This document shows, in pieces, positions 44,761 through 55,741 of a stretch of DNA of 64,000 bases (within the stretch, counting starts at the first letter, position 1; each line of letters opens with the position of its first letter). This DNA is from Nymphalis io (Eukaryota; Arthropoda; Insecta; Lepidoptera; Nymphalidae), in the NCBI RefSeq assembly GCF_905147045.1, contig NC_065898.1, forward strand, positions 9,672,001 through 9,736,000. The letters run 5' to 3'. Made by a program: the position numbers and the translations under genes. Below the pieces are notes generated by a model. That model was not told the origin of the DNA, did no database searches, and worked only from the letters and a program-made list of their open reading frames with translations.

Positions 44761-44792
44761 CAACTTATATATTATAATGATCACTTAGATTA

Positions 44793-45053
44793 ATTTTTTT
44801 CTTTTTTATAGAATAGGAAGGTGGACGAGCATATGGGCCACCTGATGGTAAGTGGTCACCAAACGCCCTTAGACATTGGCATTGTAAGAAATGTCAACCA
44901 TCGCTTATAGCCAATGCGCCACCAACCTTGGGAACTAAGATTTTATGTCCCTTGTGCCTGTAATTACACTGGCTCACTCACCCTTCAAACCGGAACACAA
45001 CAATATCAAGTATTGCTGTTTTGCGGTAGAATATCTGATCACCCACTCATCAG
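44793..45053 (-). mobile_element. Repeat family D with inverted 5' end
   Basis: Near identical to the 13.2-kb copy from poly(T) to GCGGTAGAATATCTGAT (45039). Instead of continuing GAGTGGGTGG.. it switches to CACCCACTCATCAG (45040-45053), the reverse complement of the expected next segment including a 5-base overlap (CTGAT/ATCAG). This is the layout of a twin-priming 5' inversion. Confidence 0.85.
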
Positions 45054-45734
45054 AATCCTTGCGTTATAAGAGTGAAAATTTTATTATGTTATTTGATCAG
45101 GTGTGAAATTTATAACTATCCATTTATAATTCAAATATCACTTATAAATAAACTAAAATTTATTTTAAGGTTATTTGAAAGAGCTATTTTGTCAATTGCA
45201 AAAAACAAGGCCAGTAATATTGTCGTTATATATCTGAAGTATATATATTTGCTCAACTAATTTGGTATTTCTGACAACAGATGCCACCAAGATCTTCGTA
45301 TTTTAGTCGAGTAGTTAACTTATAATTATAATCAAATCTTTTCAATCATAGTATCCGTATAGTTAACCTTGAACACACATATAATATAAACATATTTATG
45401 TGTGTAAAATTTTAACACATACATCTAAGTTGCTTATGTGAAATTCACAATGTTTTCTTCAATTGATTTATTGCTTTGCACATAGTTTCAAACGACACAT
45501 AAGATATAGGAGCTTTCTAATTTAATGTCGACAATTTATTAATATTGCTCGCGAACTGTCATCCTTTGTAACATGCCGACGTACAGACACGAATTCTCTC
45601 AGAACAGTATGATTATAGAAATGATACGAAAAACATACGTAATATTAATGTCATGTGTGACTAAATTCGTAGTAAATGGATTTAATAATAAAAAGGAAGG
45701 TACGTACATAAAACCTTGAAACCTGTGCTCATGC
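45054..45734. other. AT-rich intergenic DNA, no gene
   Basis: A 9-base inverted repeat ACACACATA/TATGTGTGT lies at 45373-45405. Nothing else. Confidence 0.5.
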
Positions 45735-45787
45735 ACCCCTCTCTCTCTCTATCCCTCCCCCTTCTCTCTATCTCTTTCTCCCCCCCT
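45735..45787. repeat. CT-rich simple repeat
   Basis: Pyrimidine-only or nearly so (CTCTCTCTCT, CCCTCCCCC, CTTTCTCCCCCCC). The 68-codon frame over it is low complexity. Confidence 0.85.
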
Positions 45788-45843
45788 ATATATACATATC
45801 CTCTATGGCTGAGTCAGATTACTGATGTGACTAAGAGATCTGA

Positions 45844-45926
45844 AATGCGCCTGTGTTTGTGCTTGTCTCTATATCTCCCACGTACTTGTCTAATCTCAGC
45901 TGAAAATGACCGCCATAATTGAAATT
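45844..45926 (+). mobile_element. SINE family B, 3' fragment
   Basis: GCGCCTGTGTTTGTGCTTG, TCTCCCACGTACTTGTCTAATCTCAGC..GACCGCCATAATTGAAATT follow the family B 3' end with heavy divergence. Confidence 0.5.
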
Positions 45927-46890
45927 AAAGCAGAAATATGTTATTATTTTTATATCTGTTTCAAGCAATTTATACTGGTTAATCTCATCTGCATGTTTAA
46001 TTTTTTTTAAGAAGAGGTTCCTTTAAATTTATTCAAACTACATTTATGATAATCATATCTTTAGGTTATCGTTTGTATGTTCAGAATATTTCTTGGTCAT
46101 GTTTAATTGTTCGGTTTTATTTAGCTTGTTGGCATCTGCAATGTTATCGTAGGTTTGTTGACACAAAACAAACAGCATATCGTGTTTCATTAAATTACTT
46201 TCCGTATGCTAAAACAGGCGAACAATGTTATAACTTATATTTACATATATATTATGTATAGTCGTTTTATCATATTTGCCATATTTATTTATACATATTG
46301 TATGTGACGGCTGTATTATTTATATATTTATATAAAAATATAGTTGGTTTGTAACTAATAAAGATGTATTAAAATAATTGTTTTTTGTTTAGTACAAAAA
46401 AACAATTATTTTCGCGTGCCATTTCTTATAGATTTTATAGGTCTAAGGATATTGCAGGCGTAAAATACTGCACCCAATATTGTTATTTACAACCCATAAA
46501 TATGAACTAAAATAGCAAGAACGTTTGACAAACTGCGTTTGGTTTTCGTTCTGATAAATATACAAAGAATCGCTTGTTTATATAAAATTGAATGAATAAA
46601 TAAACATTTAGCCCACTGAGTTTCTTTCACCAGATCTGTTCGTTCTTCTCATTGGTCAGTTTTATTTCTTTTTAAAAACGCGTGATTTTGAACAATCAAT
46701 AAACAAGGATTATTTCGTATAAATATTGTTTGATTCTTATCTGATTATCTGGATCTGATTCTTATGTTTCAGGTCTGTTTAGTAAAACTATACGCAAATA
46801 TTTTTTTTAAATATTAATAAACTTAAATAAACTTATAGTCTACAAAACATTTATTTTAAAACTAGACTGGAATCAACCAATCATTGTGTT
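45927..46890. other. AT-rich intergenic DNA, no gene
   Basis: The 71-codon plus frame at 46046-46261 has no recognisable domain. Confidence 0.5.
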
Positions 46891-47117
46891 ATCATCATCA
46901 ATATCCGCCAATCGCAATCCACTGCTGGACGTAAGCTAATGGTACGCGAATGTTCTCGATTCTCCGCCTTCCGCATTCAGTCGGGTCCTCAATCTACATT
47001 AAATTACTGGAGGACGCCCTACGCTGCGTGGTCTACATACAAAAACTCATCTGCTTTAACGGCCAACGATCCTTCGACATACGTGACCACCCCAGTGCTA
47101 CTTCAGTTTGCTAAATT
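46891..47117 (-). mobile_element. RTE LINE 3' end, degraded copy
   Basis: ATCATCATCAATATCCGCCAATCGCAATCCACTGCTGGAC, CTCCGCCTTCCGCATTCAGTCGG, GGAGGACGCCCTACGCTGCG, CGACATACGTGACC, CTTCAGTTTGCTAA align with 15096-15360. The coding frame is destroyed and the copy is 5'-truncated at about 47117. Confidence 0.8.
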
Positions 47118-47327
47118 TTTTTGCTTATTTTTTTCTGAATCACTTAACTATAAAATCAATTGATACTGAACTTAAATATTACAGCGAAATATTTAAATAA
47201 ACGCGTTAAAATATACGTAAAAAGGTATGATTATTAGCACAGTATCTGCAAAGAGATCGGTTAGTAAATGTATTTATAACTCCTTGCTTAAAAATACAGG
47301 AGATTGATTCTTATATAGCCATTCGTA

Positions 47328-50300
47328 TTTTTTTTTTTTTTTATATGCCCCGGGATGGCAAATGACTCCACTCCACCTGATGGTAAGTGGTAGTAGAGTC
47401 CAAACGCGACGACGGCCAGTACAGTCGGGAAGAATGTTCTGTACTAGCCGTCCCCGCCATGCCGGCCCGCAAGATGCCTCTTCACGCCTCGTTTGAAGGA
47501 ACCCGGGTTGTAAGAGGAGGGGAACACGTGAGCTGGTAAGGAATTCCATTCTTTGGTAGTGCGGCAAAGAAAGGAGTTGCCAAATTTCTTTGTGCGCGAT
47601 GGAATTGATGTCACAGTTAGGCGGTGACATCGAGAACCAGCTCGCGTGGACTTAAGAAGGAAGGGGGAAGCAGGAATTAGAGAGAATAATTCCTCAGAGC
47701 ACTCGCCGTGATACAGACGATAGAAAGCGCTCAGTGCTGCTATCTCGCGACGCAATTGTAAAGGTTCAAGGGTGTTTGTGACCTTTACGTCGCCAATAAT
47801 GCGTACTGCACGTCGCTGCAAACGGTCCAAGGCCTCCATTAGGTACTTAGCGGAGCCATCCCAAAGGTGCGAGCAATATTCAACGCAAGACCGTACCTGT
47901 GTTTTGTATAACAGGCACAGTTGTTGTGGCGTGAAAAAACGCCGCACCTTGTTCAGAACTCCGAGTTTTCGTGAAGCTGTTTTTATAATAGCCTCGATGT
48001 AATCCCTTGGACTAAGGTCGCAGCGAACGTCCATCCCCAGCATGGCGATTTTGCTTTGTATCATCAGCGGTGTGCCACAGAGGGAGGGATGAGGGTAAAA
48101 TGGTGACTTTTTCGCTGTGAGAGCGCACACCTGTGTTTTCTTGGCATTAAACTCAACAAGATTATCAGAACCCCATTTGGCGATGAGCTCTAATGTCCTA
48201 TCGAGTTCAATGACAAGATTCTCCCGCCTCTCCTCAGTTTCCGCCCGCCCAGCCACTGCGCGTCCGTGGTATCCACCATGCACTGTACTATCATCTGCAT
48301 AGCAATGTATGTTCCCAAGAGAGAGCATATCATTGATATGCAAAAGAAAGAGTGTGGGAGATAGCACAGATCCCTGGGGGACCCCAGCATTCACTACATA
48401 GAATTGTGAAGCGCAACCATCTACTAAAACACGAAGGCTACGCTTGTGTAGGAAGCTGGCAATCCAGGTGCATAGCTGAGCAGGCAGACCATATGCCGGT
48501 AGCTTGGAGAGAAGACTTCTGTGCCAGACCCTGTCGAAAGCCTTGGAGATATCGAGGCTGACAGCCAACGATTCTCCATGCTTGTCGATAGCTTCACCCC
48601 AGAGGTGCGTTACGTACGCTAGAAGATCACCTGTGGACCGTTTTGGTCGAAACCCGTACTGACGATCATTAATTAGACAGTGATCTTCTAGGTAATGGAT
48701 CAGTTGGTTGTTTAAAATCCGTTCCATCACCTTACAAAGTACTGAGGTGATAGCTATTGGCCGATAACTTGCCGGGTCAGACCGATCCCCTTTTTTGGGA
48801 ACCGCTTGCACATTAGCTCTTCTCCAAGCCTCCGGCACACATCCCGAAGAGAGAGAAAGTTGGAACAGGCGCGTTAACACAGGAGACAGCTCCGCTGCGC
48901 ACTTCTTCAGCACAATGGCTGGTATTCCATCGGGACCGCTAGTTTTCCGTATATCGAGTGATTGCAGCTCCGCACGCACATCACGTTGCCTGATTTTGAT
49001 GTCAGGCATCGTGTGGCCACATGAAGGTATTGTTGGTGGCTGCGCACTACAATCATCGATCACAGAGTTGTCGGCAAAGAGTTTAGCCAGGAGGTCGGCT
49101 TTCTCCTGCGGACTGTGAGCTAGCGATCCGTCCGGATTTCTGAGCGGTGGCAGCGAAGGTTGGCAGAAATTGTTTTGCACAGACTTGGTCAGACGCCAGA
49201 AGCTACGGGAGCCCTTAGGATGCGAAATAAGGTCATGACCAATCTGTACAATGCGCTGTGCATCCGCTCTCGTGTATGCCTTCCTACAGGACTTGGAATT
49301 TTTATTGTAGTTTGCTTTCAGTGAGTCAATGTTAGATGCCCCGCTAATGCAGCCGTTGATCCACGCGCGATATGCCGCCTGCTTAGATGATACAGCGTCG
49401 GCACATTCACGCGTGAACCAACGGTTACGCGTACCCCTATTGATGAGATCTGAGCTAGGAATGTAGTATTCCATTCCTAACATGATCTCATCAGCAACAG
49501 CAGCGGCACTAACTGTCGGGTCATTCCCACTGAAGCAACGTTCCTTCCAAGGGACTGATGCATAGTAATCGCGCATACCGTCCCAATCTGCCGACTTATA
49601 GTGCCAAACGCGACGTTTGCATACCGCTGATGGCGGCAGCTTGGCCTGTGGCACTTTGGTAGATATAAGGCCGTGATCCGAAGAACCAAGTGGAGCCTAA
49701 ACCACAACCTGATATTCCACCGGGTGAGAAGTCAGCAGAAGATCCAGTAGAGAAGGCGCTTGCCCATCAATGTCCGGGATCCTGGTGGGCTGATCAACCA
49801 GTTGGGTCAAGTCGTGTGTGAGAGCAAAAGCATGAGCAGTTCTTCCAGCATGGTCAGTTTTGAGGGATTTCAACCATGATTCATGGTGAGCATTAAAATC
49901 CCCCAAAAACACCAATTCCGCGTTAGGAAACTGCTCTTGCGCAGCATCTGCCACCCGACTAAGATGGTCGAATAATCGGCTTGTCTCCAAGTCACCATTG
50001 TGGGATCTGTAGAGGCACACGTAGACTCGACTCTGACGAACCAGGTCCACACGTACCACCAACATGGAGAAGGAGGGGTCCTCCAAGCAGCGCAATCGGT
50101 GACAACAAACATCCGCCCTGACGAACAAGCATACTCCGGCTTTCGCTTTAAAAGATTCTTCCAGCATGTAGCCGGGATAGTTAAGGTAGCTGGTGTCGGC
50201 AGGGCGGAGTATTTGCGTCTCCGTGAGAAACAACATTGCTGGCCGTGCTGTCTCGAGATGGTGGTGGACAGCGTTGAGGTTAGCATGGAGTCCTCGGATG

Positions 50301-50965
50301 TTAGAGAACTCGACCTCAAACAGCGTGGGTATGGTGGGGGTGTGCACCGCTGAACGACCGTTATTTCTTATTTGCGCTACCATTTGGAAATTAGGAAAAG
50401 AGACGTGAGGCGAGCGATGTATTGCCACGATAGGGATGGGCAAAGTATGGAGGCGTGTTTTCCCAAATGTTTGCCAAAAAGGAAAATATACTGATCCGCC
50501 GGACGGAAGGGCCCCCGAACCCCCCCGGAAGTGGCCGCCGGGACCCCACCTTCCGGTCACCAACCGGCACGACGGTCCACCCCGAGATTATGCGTGGCCT
50601 GGTGGGGCAGCCTCGAGAGCTGGTTAGGCACGCTCGGGCCCCTGTACTATGCCACGGGCGGCCAGCGGAACAGCCGTTTCTTCGGGTCTCCCTGTCCGGC
50701 AGGTCAATACAGTTTCCCCCAGCATTGGTTCAACAGCCGTCTCCACTGGACCAACACCCATCGCGGCAATACTCGCTCGGGCACTGGCTGTACGCTGGCT
50801 GACCTCGAAACGCGGCTGCAAGCCACTTCACGAGTTTTTCACCATGCGTACGGTGGTAACAAGCCAGGCGGATGTTAGCATCCTACCACCAGATGAGCAG
50901 ATGGTCGCTAAGATATCCCTTAGTCGCCTCTTACGACACCCATGGGAAAGAGAGGGGCAGTGAAA
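47328..50965 (-). mobile_element. LINE-2: near full-length non-LTR retrotransposon
   Basis: About 3.6 kb, far richer in G+C than its flanks. On the minus strand: a 5' untranslated region of about 400 bp starting near CCCCTCTCTTTCCCATGGG and TGTCGTAAGAGGCGACTAAG (a 5' motif I have seen in several lepidopteran LINEs), a single long ORF with endonuclease and reverse transcriptase, then a short 3' region with the stem-loop ACCACTTACCATCAGGTGG and a 15-base poly(A). No separate gag ORF1 is evident. The 5' boundary may reach about 51000. No convincing TSD was found. One nonsense codon is the only clear disabling lesion. A truncated sister copy is at 29303-29789. Confidence 0.9.
47444..50563 (-). 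pseudogene. LINE-2 endonuclease-reverse transcriptase, one stop
   Basis: About 1040 codons in a single frame interrupted only by TAG at 49697-49699. The endonuclease part has SNIRGL (catalytic Asn), FLTETQ (Glu), VFLGDFNAHHESW (Asp/Asn) and SLLDLLL before the stop. The SDH motif with the catalytic His lies just after it (GSSDHG, about 49671-49682), so termination would remove endonuclease activity and all of RT. RT motifs: SYRPIAITSVLCKVMERI, motif A AVSLDISKAFDRVW, motif B GVPQGSVLSPTLF, motif C HCYADDSTV. The C-terminal region (LDRLQRRAVRIIGD onward) is typical of jockey-related LINEs. The first codon of the open frame (50561-50563) is TTG and the first codon after the stop used in prediction is GTG, so neither is a credible start. 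The first in-frame ATG precedes VAQIRNN near 50380. Plus-strand frames here are shadows. Confidence 0.9.
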
Positions 50966-51477
50966 TGTATTCTTTCTCCGTCACTGCACGGATTTAGGAC
51001 TGCACGTAGTTAGGACTGGTATTATTTTGTAAATTTATAGTCAGCAGGATCGCTTCTATATACTTGCAAATATTTATCGCATTAATTCCCAAAAACCAAA
51101 TACCCTTTCACGAAGATCGTTGACGCACTACACTATCGGAGTGCTCTATGCATGGCAACTAGAATTCGTTATTATATGCTCATAGAATGTTCATATTATT
51201 TATTGCGCTACGTGTGAATTCAGCTTACAGATTCGTTGTATAAAGACAAAAGCAATTGGTGCGGAATAAAATAATCTTTTTACGTTGTGCATGTGCAGAC
51301 CCTTCGTTAAATTATATTTGCACCAACGATTATTGCACTCCATTGCCTAATAACTCGTAATATAAATGTACAATGCATTTTATATGGTACAACTAGTTTA
51401 AACGTCTTTTGAATTCGGTATTTCAGCTCTGCTACTGTACATTCATTAGCAATTTTTTTTATTACAAGGTTACTTAC
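50966..51477. other. Intergenic DNA, possibly the extreme 5' end of LINE-2
   Basis: 50966-51005 (..TTCTTTCTCCGTCACTGCACGG) may still be LINE-2 5' untranslated sequence. Beyond that, AT-rich unique DNA. Confidence 0.4.
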
Positions 51478-51622
51478 CTGGCGGTAGGGCTTAGTGACTC
51501 GTCTGGGTGGGTACCACGCACTCATCAGATATTCTTCCGCTAAGCAGAAATACTTTGTATTGTTGCGTTCCGGTTTAAAGGGTGAGTAAGGCGAGAGGAT
51601 ACAGGCACAAATGACATAATTG
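51478..51622 (+). mobile_element. Repeat family D, 5' half
   Basis: CTGGCGGTAGGGCTTAGTGACTCGTCTGGGTGGGTACC, CACTCATCAGATATTCTTCCGC, GTTCCGGTTTAAAGGGTGAG, ACAGGCACAAATGACATAA; the 3' half with stem-loop and poly(A) is missing, and a TA microsatellite follows. Confidence 0.75.
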
Positions 51623-51642
51623 CTTGTTTACCTGCCTATAAC

Positions 51643-51643
<1 letters not shown>

Positions 51644-51698
<55 letters not shown>
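51644..51698. repeat. (TA)n microsatellite
   Basis: About 27 TA units, directly after a broken D copy. Confidence 0.95.
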
Positions 51699-51703
<5 letters not shown>

Positions 51704-52779
51704 ACATGAAGTTCACGCTTGCTTAAAAATCTCGAGTGAAATTGCAAGTTTTTCGAAACGCGCTGCATCTTTTGATATAAATTTGATGTATATTGGCTTA
51801 TTAATTTTTCAGTTAGGCAACATGAAAAAAACGCAGTTATCATTAAGTAGTAGTATAGATTACCTATCTTTAGATAATTTGGCAAAAAATTGTTTCATTT
51901 AAATCTACTTAATTACTATTAAGATTATGTAAATTATTTTAAAGTTAGTGACATAAACTGGAGACCAATTGTCTCTATAATGAAAGCATAGGTTACACTC
52001 AGATTGAACATCCATACAATCAATAAGGGGCAATGAAGACATACGTTCTCATTATCAGTACTTATCAGTTACTGGAGCCTCAATATGTCATGTCTTCATT
52101 TATCGAGTGTGAAGCGACCTTTAGAACTCGTTATTATGAAACAATACGTAGGTGATATTATTTGTAAACAAAATGAAATGTAATAAGAATTACGATTTTA
52201 TTAATACATTTATATTATTTTACTTCGTAATGAGTTTTGTTGGATTAAGTTAAACTACGCCCTAATATAAAAAATAATACATTATTTTTAAATAATTATT
52301 AATAAAAATACATCATGACAATCGATTTGATTAAAATCTGACATTAAAAAATATATTAGAGGACCACATAAACCTAAAACAGAATAAGGAGAGGTCCTGT
52401 TTATATTTTAATAAGTGTTTCCTATTCACGTTATTTGCCAATGAAGCAAATATAATCAAACGCTGAAAATGGCGTCATTACATATATTATAATTGCAAAT
52501 AAAAAATATGCGTTTAAGCGTATTCAAATAAATTACACTTAAATTATGTGACTTGACAAATTGTAACATTTTAATAACGTTAACATGGGCATTTTATATT
52601 ATTCAGCTATTCATTATTAACGTTTAATTTACATCGACCGATAAAATTCATACAATTTCATAAGTATAAAAAACAATTGCTATTTAATAAATTTTTATTG
52701 GCCATGTATTATTAGGTATAAGATTTATGAATTTATATAAAGATTTATTTTGGTCTATTTCAAAGAGTGCTGTGTTTTC
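51699..52779. other. AT-rich intergenic DNA, no gene
   Basis: Nothing recognised. Confidence 0.5.
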
Positions 52780-52975
52780 TGTGCAAGAGATATTATAGCT
52801 GACAAATCAAAGCACAGTCACAGACGCACTTTCTATTTCAACACACTCATACAGCGGCAGGATAATCTCCAACCGAAGAGAGTTCAGACGGAGAGCTTTA
52901 CGTGCGATCCGAGGTACAACCTCTGTACTCCAGACTCCTAGTAAAAATTTCTCGACTGAAAAACTCAATTTTTTA
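52780..52975 (-). mobile_element. SINE family B, diverged
   Basis: AACCGAAGAGAGTTCAGACGG, GCGATCCGAGGTACAACC, ACTCCAGACTCCTAGTAAAAATTTCTCGACTGAAAAACTC follow the reverse complement of 6370-6540. The 63-codon plus frame here is a shadow. Confidence 0.6.
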
Positions 52976-53519
52976 ATGTCTCAATCAAGGGAACTTGTTT
53001 CTCGAGATCTGTAACCTTATAACTATTCACTAGACATACGAACACTTATAAAAACGATATCAGTTACTAACGAAAATTTAAATAGATAATTTGAAATGTT
53101 CACAGACTCAATATCGTGATAAAAGTATTTGTGTACGATCTCGTGATTTGCAAATTATCTTTATTAAATATAATGCATGGAAATCATAAGTCACGAAGTG
53201 TACATTGGAACAAGAATTATATAATAAATATGTATGATGATATTGTGTATTAAGTATTATCAGCGCAATTTAAAAGTGTACTGCTTTCCCTAATAATACC
53301 TTTAAATTGTCTAATGCGTAAAATAAATTATACAATCCGTCTTTGCTACTAAGGATTACAAGCGATCAACATGAGCTTACTACTTATATAACACTCGATT
53401 GAATTTCACCTGACAATAAAAGATAAACGATTTATTTTACATAAATATATGTTATTTACTTTAATGGTAGTTTTTATTAAAACCGTTATATCTATATAGT
53501 TGCTGATTTCATAGCCACT

Positions 53520-53572
53520 GCTAAGAATGGCCACCGTGTACGAAATCGGCCAGGAAGACATCATCTATCTGG
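53520..53572 (+). mobile_element. SINE family B, 3' tip
   Basis: GAATGGCCACCGTGTACGAAATC followed by CCAGGAAGACATCATC corresponds to TTGGCCGCCGTGGCCGAAATTAATCTGGAAGACATTATTATT. Confidence 0.5.
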
Positions 53573-54428
53573 GTTCATAGCATACTTTGTGTAATTCCTA
53601 GCTCAGGTTTTATTTTTCGAGTTGGTAGTATTAACTAAAACTATGAATAAGTAAGGGCTATACTACTTTTTTTAATAAAAATATAAGTTATGTTATGAAA
53701 TTGTTAAAGTTGAATTGATGATATTGTTTTATTCACAACACACACATATAGGAACTATTTATCTTGACTATAAAAAGATAATGTTGATAGATTTATTATT
53801 AATTTTTCATACCTTTTATGTTTTATGTACTTTGTAAAAAAAGGGTTAATTGCAAAATGATTGATGCTGATGACTTCATTTAAGCGTATTTATTTTTATA
53901 ATAATTACTAGGAACACGCACAGATCTGATGATGGAAATTAAAGAGTGGGATGGCGCATATATATGTATATATTAATAAAATACAGCCATTATCTTATAT
54001 ATTCGATCGAAGAATAGTTCTCGTCTCGGCGTTTTTGTACCAGACATATAGTTAAGGGTAGTTGAGTGTAGAACACACTTATTATAAAAATTATAGTGCT
54101 TATTGTTGAACGAAAATTAATAAATTTCAATAAGCATCTATGAATTCAAGGCTATTATTCAAACTAAGTAGTATACTATATTTATTGATTCAAAACGTTA
54201 CGATGGAACTATACACAAGTACAGTTGCATCAAAATCAACAAAAACATTTGTTCAGTAAACATCAAAGAGGACGTTATCTCCATCACATATGTCAGGCGG
54301 GATTTATTGGGTGATAAGGAGATGGATGCGCCTGTCACATTGTCAAAGTGAACTTGACCTGTGATGAATCGAGCTTACTGAATGTTTGGATACATGGCAT
54401 GTTAAATATTTGAAGTAGACCTATATTA
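53573..54428. other. AT-rich intergenic DNA, no gene
   Basis: Nothing recognised. Confidence 0.5.
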
Positions 54429-54680
54429 GTCGAGATGGCGCAGTGGCTAAAAAGATGTAAGGATTGCAGGTTCGAAACCGGCGTAGGACTGACTTTTCGT
54501 GTGCTTAATTTTGTATATAAATCTCATGCTTGGTGGTAAAGGAAAACGTCTTGAGGAAACCAACCTGTCGGATGAAACTTGCAATGGAGCAATGTGATGA
54601 AATAAACTTCGAATCTTTTTTTTAATAAGAGATGATGCCTTTGCCCAGGAGTGGGATATTTACAGGCTGTTAATTTACTT
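54429..54680 (+). mobile_element. SINE family A, shortened copy
   Basis: Head GTCGAGATGGCGCAGTGGC and GATTGCAGGTTCGAAACCGGCG, then CTTAATTTTGTATATAAATC, GGTGGTAAAGGAAAACGTC, CCCAGGAGTGGGATATTTACAGGCTG. Several internal deletions. Confidence 0.7.
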
Positions 54681-54925
54681 AATAAACTGCCACGGTAATT
54701 CGTCGTTTTTGCCAAATGAAAAAGAATAAAATGTGCCAATTTTTTAAACATACGAAAATACAATAACACGTCACACACGTGTGACGTCATTTTATGGCAT
54801 TAATATTAAAAAAAATACATTGACGTGTCCTCGCTTTTGTCGAATGCCTAACGAAATAAAATTTATCCTGCATTTTATATTGTATTAAGACAACAGCTTT
54901 ATTTGAATAACATTTGATAAACAAT

Positions 54926-55180
54926 GACGAGCCGGTTGGCGTGATTGGTAGATACTTGCCTTTCACGCCGACGGTTGTGGGTTCGATTCCCACCCAAGAC
55001 AGAAATTTGTGTGCATGAACATGTATATTTGTCATGAGTCTGGATGTAATTATCTATATAAGTATGTATTGACAAAAGAAAAATAGTATATATCAGTAGT
55101 CTGGTTTCCATAGCACAAGCTTTGTACAAGCTTAATTTGGGATCAGATGGCCATGTGAAAAATGTCCCAGGATATTAATG
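54926..55180 (+). mobile_element. SINE family C, tRNA-derived
   Basis: GGCGTGATTGGTAGATACTTGCC (A-box region), CTTTCACGCCGACGG, GTGGGTTCGATTCCCACCC (perfect B box). Body as in the 25.5-kb copy, without the 9-bp tandem array: GTGCATGAACATGTATATTTG, GATCAGATGGCCATGT, ATGTCCCAGGATATTAA. The anticodon-position TTC suggests a tRNA-Glu ancestor. Too much of the acceptor stem is unpaired for a functional tRNA. Confidence 0.78.
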
Positions 55181-55188
55181 CCTACTTT

Positions 55189-55280
55189 CAAACTCCAGAC
55201 TACTGAGGATTACTGAACGGGAAAACTTCACCATTTCCTATTGGCCCAACCAGGGATTTAAACTTAGATCTCGAGAGGCT
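55189..55280 (-). mobile_element. SINE family B, head-proximal fragment
   Basis: AACTCCAGACTACTGAGGATTACTGAACGGGAAAAC..TATTGGCCCAACCAGGGATTTAAAC is the reverse complement of the B-box to CAGTAGCAG region of family B. It is juxtaposed tail-to-tail with the SINE C copy. Confidence 0.6.
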
Positions 55281-55462
55281 ATGGATCTGCTTATAAGTTA
55301 GTTATTAAAAAAATGAAGCGTTATGTCTTTCCACAATCTATAACGTTTTATGAAAGTTCCATTAATTGTATAAGTAATTTTAATTTGAATATGGAAGAAA
55401 TAAACAAATAAAGAAGTCTTACAATATTTTACATATAGTATGATTTAATATATATATATATA

Positions 55463-55741
55463 TACAGTAACAGCCTGTGAATGTCGCACTGCTGGGCTAA
55501 GACCTCCTTTCCCTTTTTGAGAAGAAGCTTTAGGAGCTTATTCCACCACGCTGCTTCAATGCAGGTTGGTGAAATACATATGTGGCAAAATTTCAGTGAT
55601 TAGACACATGCAGGTTTTCCTTCACCATTAAGCACGAGATGAATTATAATCACAAATTAAGCACATGAAAATTCAGTGGTGCTTGCCCCATGCTCATCGG
55701 TTAAATTTCACGCGTTCTTACGACTGGGCCATCTCGACTTC
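55463..55741 (-). mobile_element. SINE family A, near full length
   Basis: Minus: AAGTCGAGATGGCCCAGTCG head; the B box is damaged by a deletion (GATGAGCATGGGGCAAGC); the body is complete; tail CAGGCTGTTACTGTA. Flanked by TA-rich tracts, so no TSD can be judged. Confidence 0.8.

Noticed and set aside
45716..45922. 68-codon plus-strand frame
   Set aside because: Runs through a CT-rich simple repeat and a SINE B fragment; low-complexity translation.
48795..49118. Plus-strand frames of 60-120 codons across 47.7-51.0 kb as antisense genes
   Set aside because: They mirror the high-G+C LINE-2 coding strand; no independent signal.
54926..55000. Functional tRNA gene (tRNA-Glu-like), also at 25555, 32098 and 30521
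   Set aside because: B boxes are good but acceptor stems do not pair and each head continues into a SINE body.
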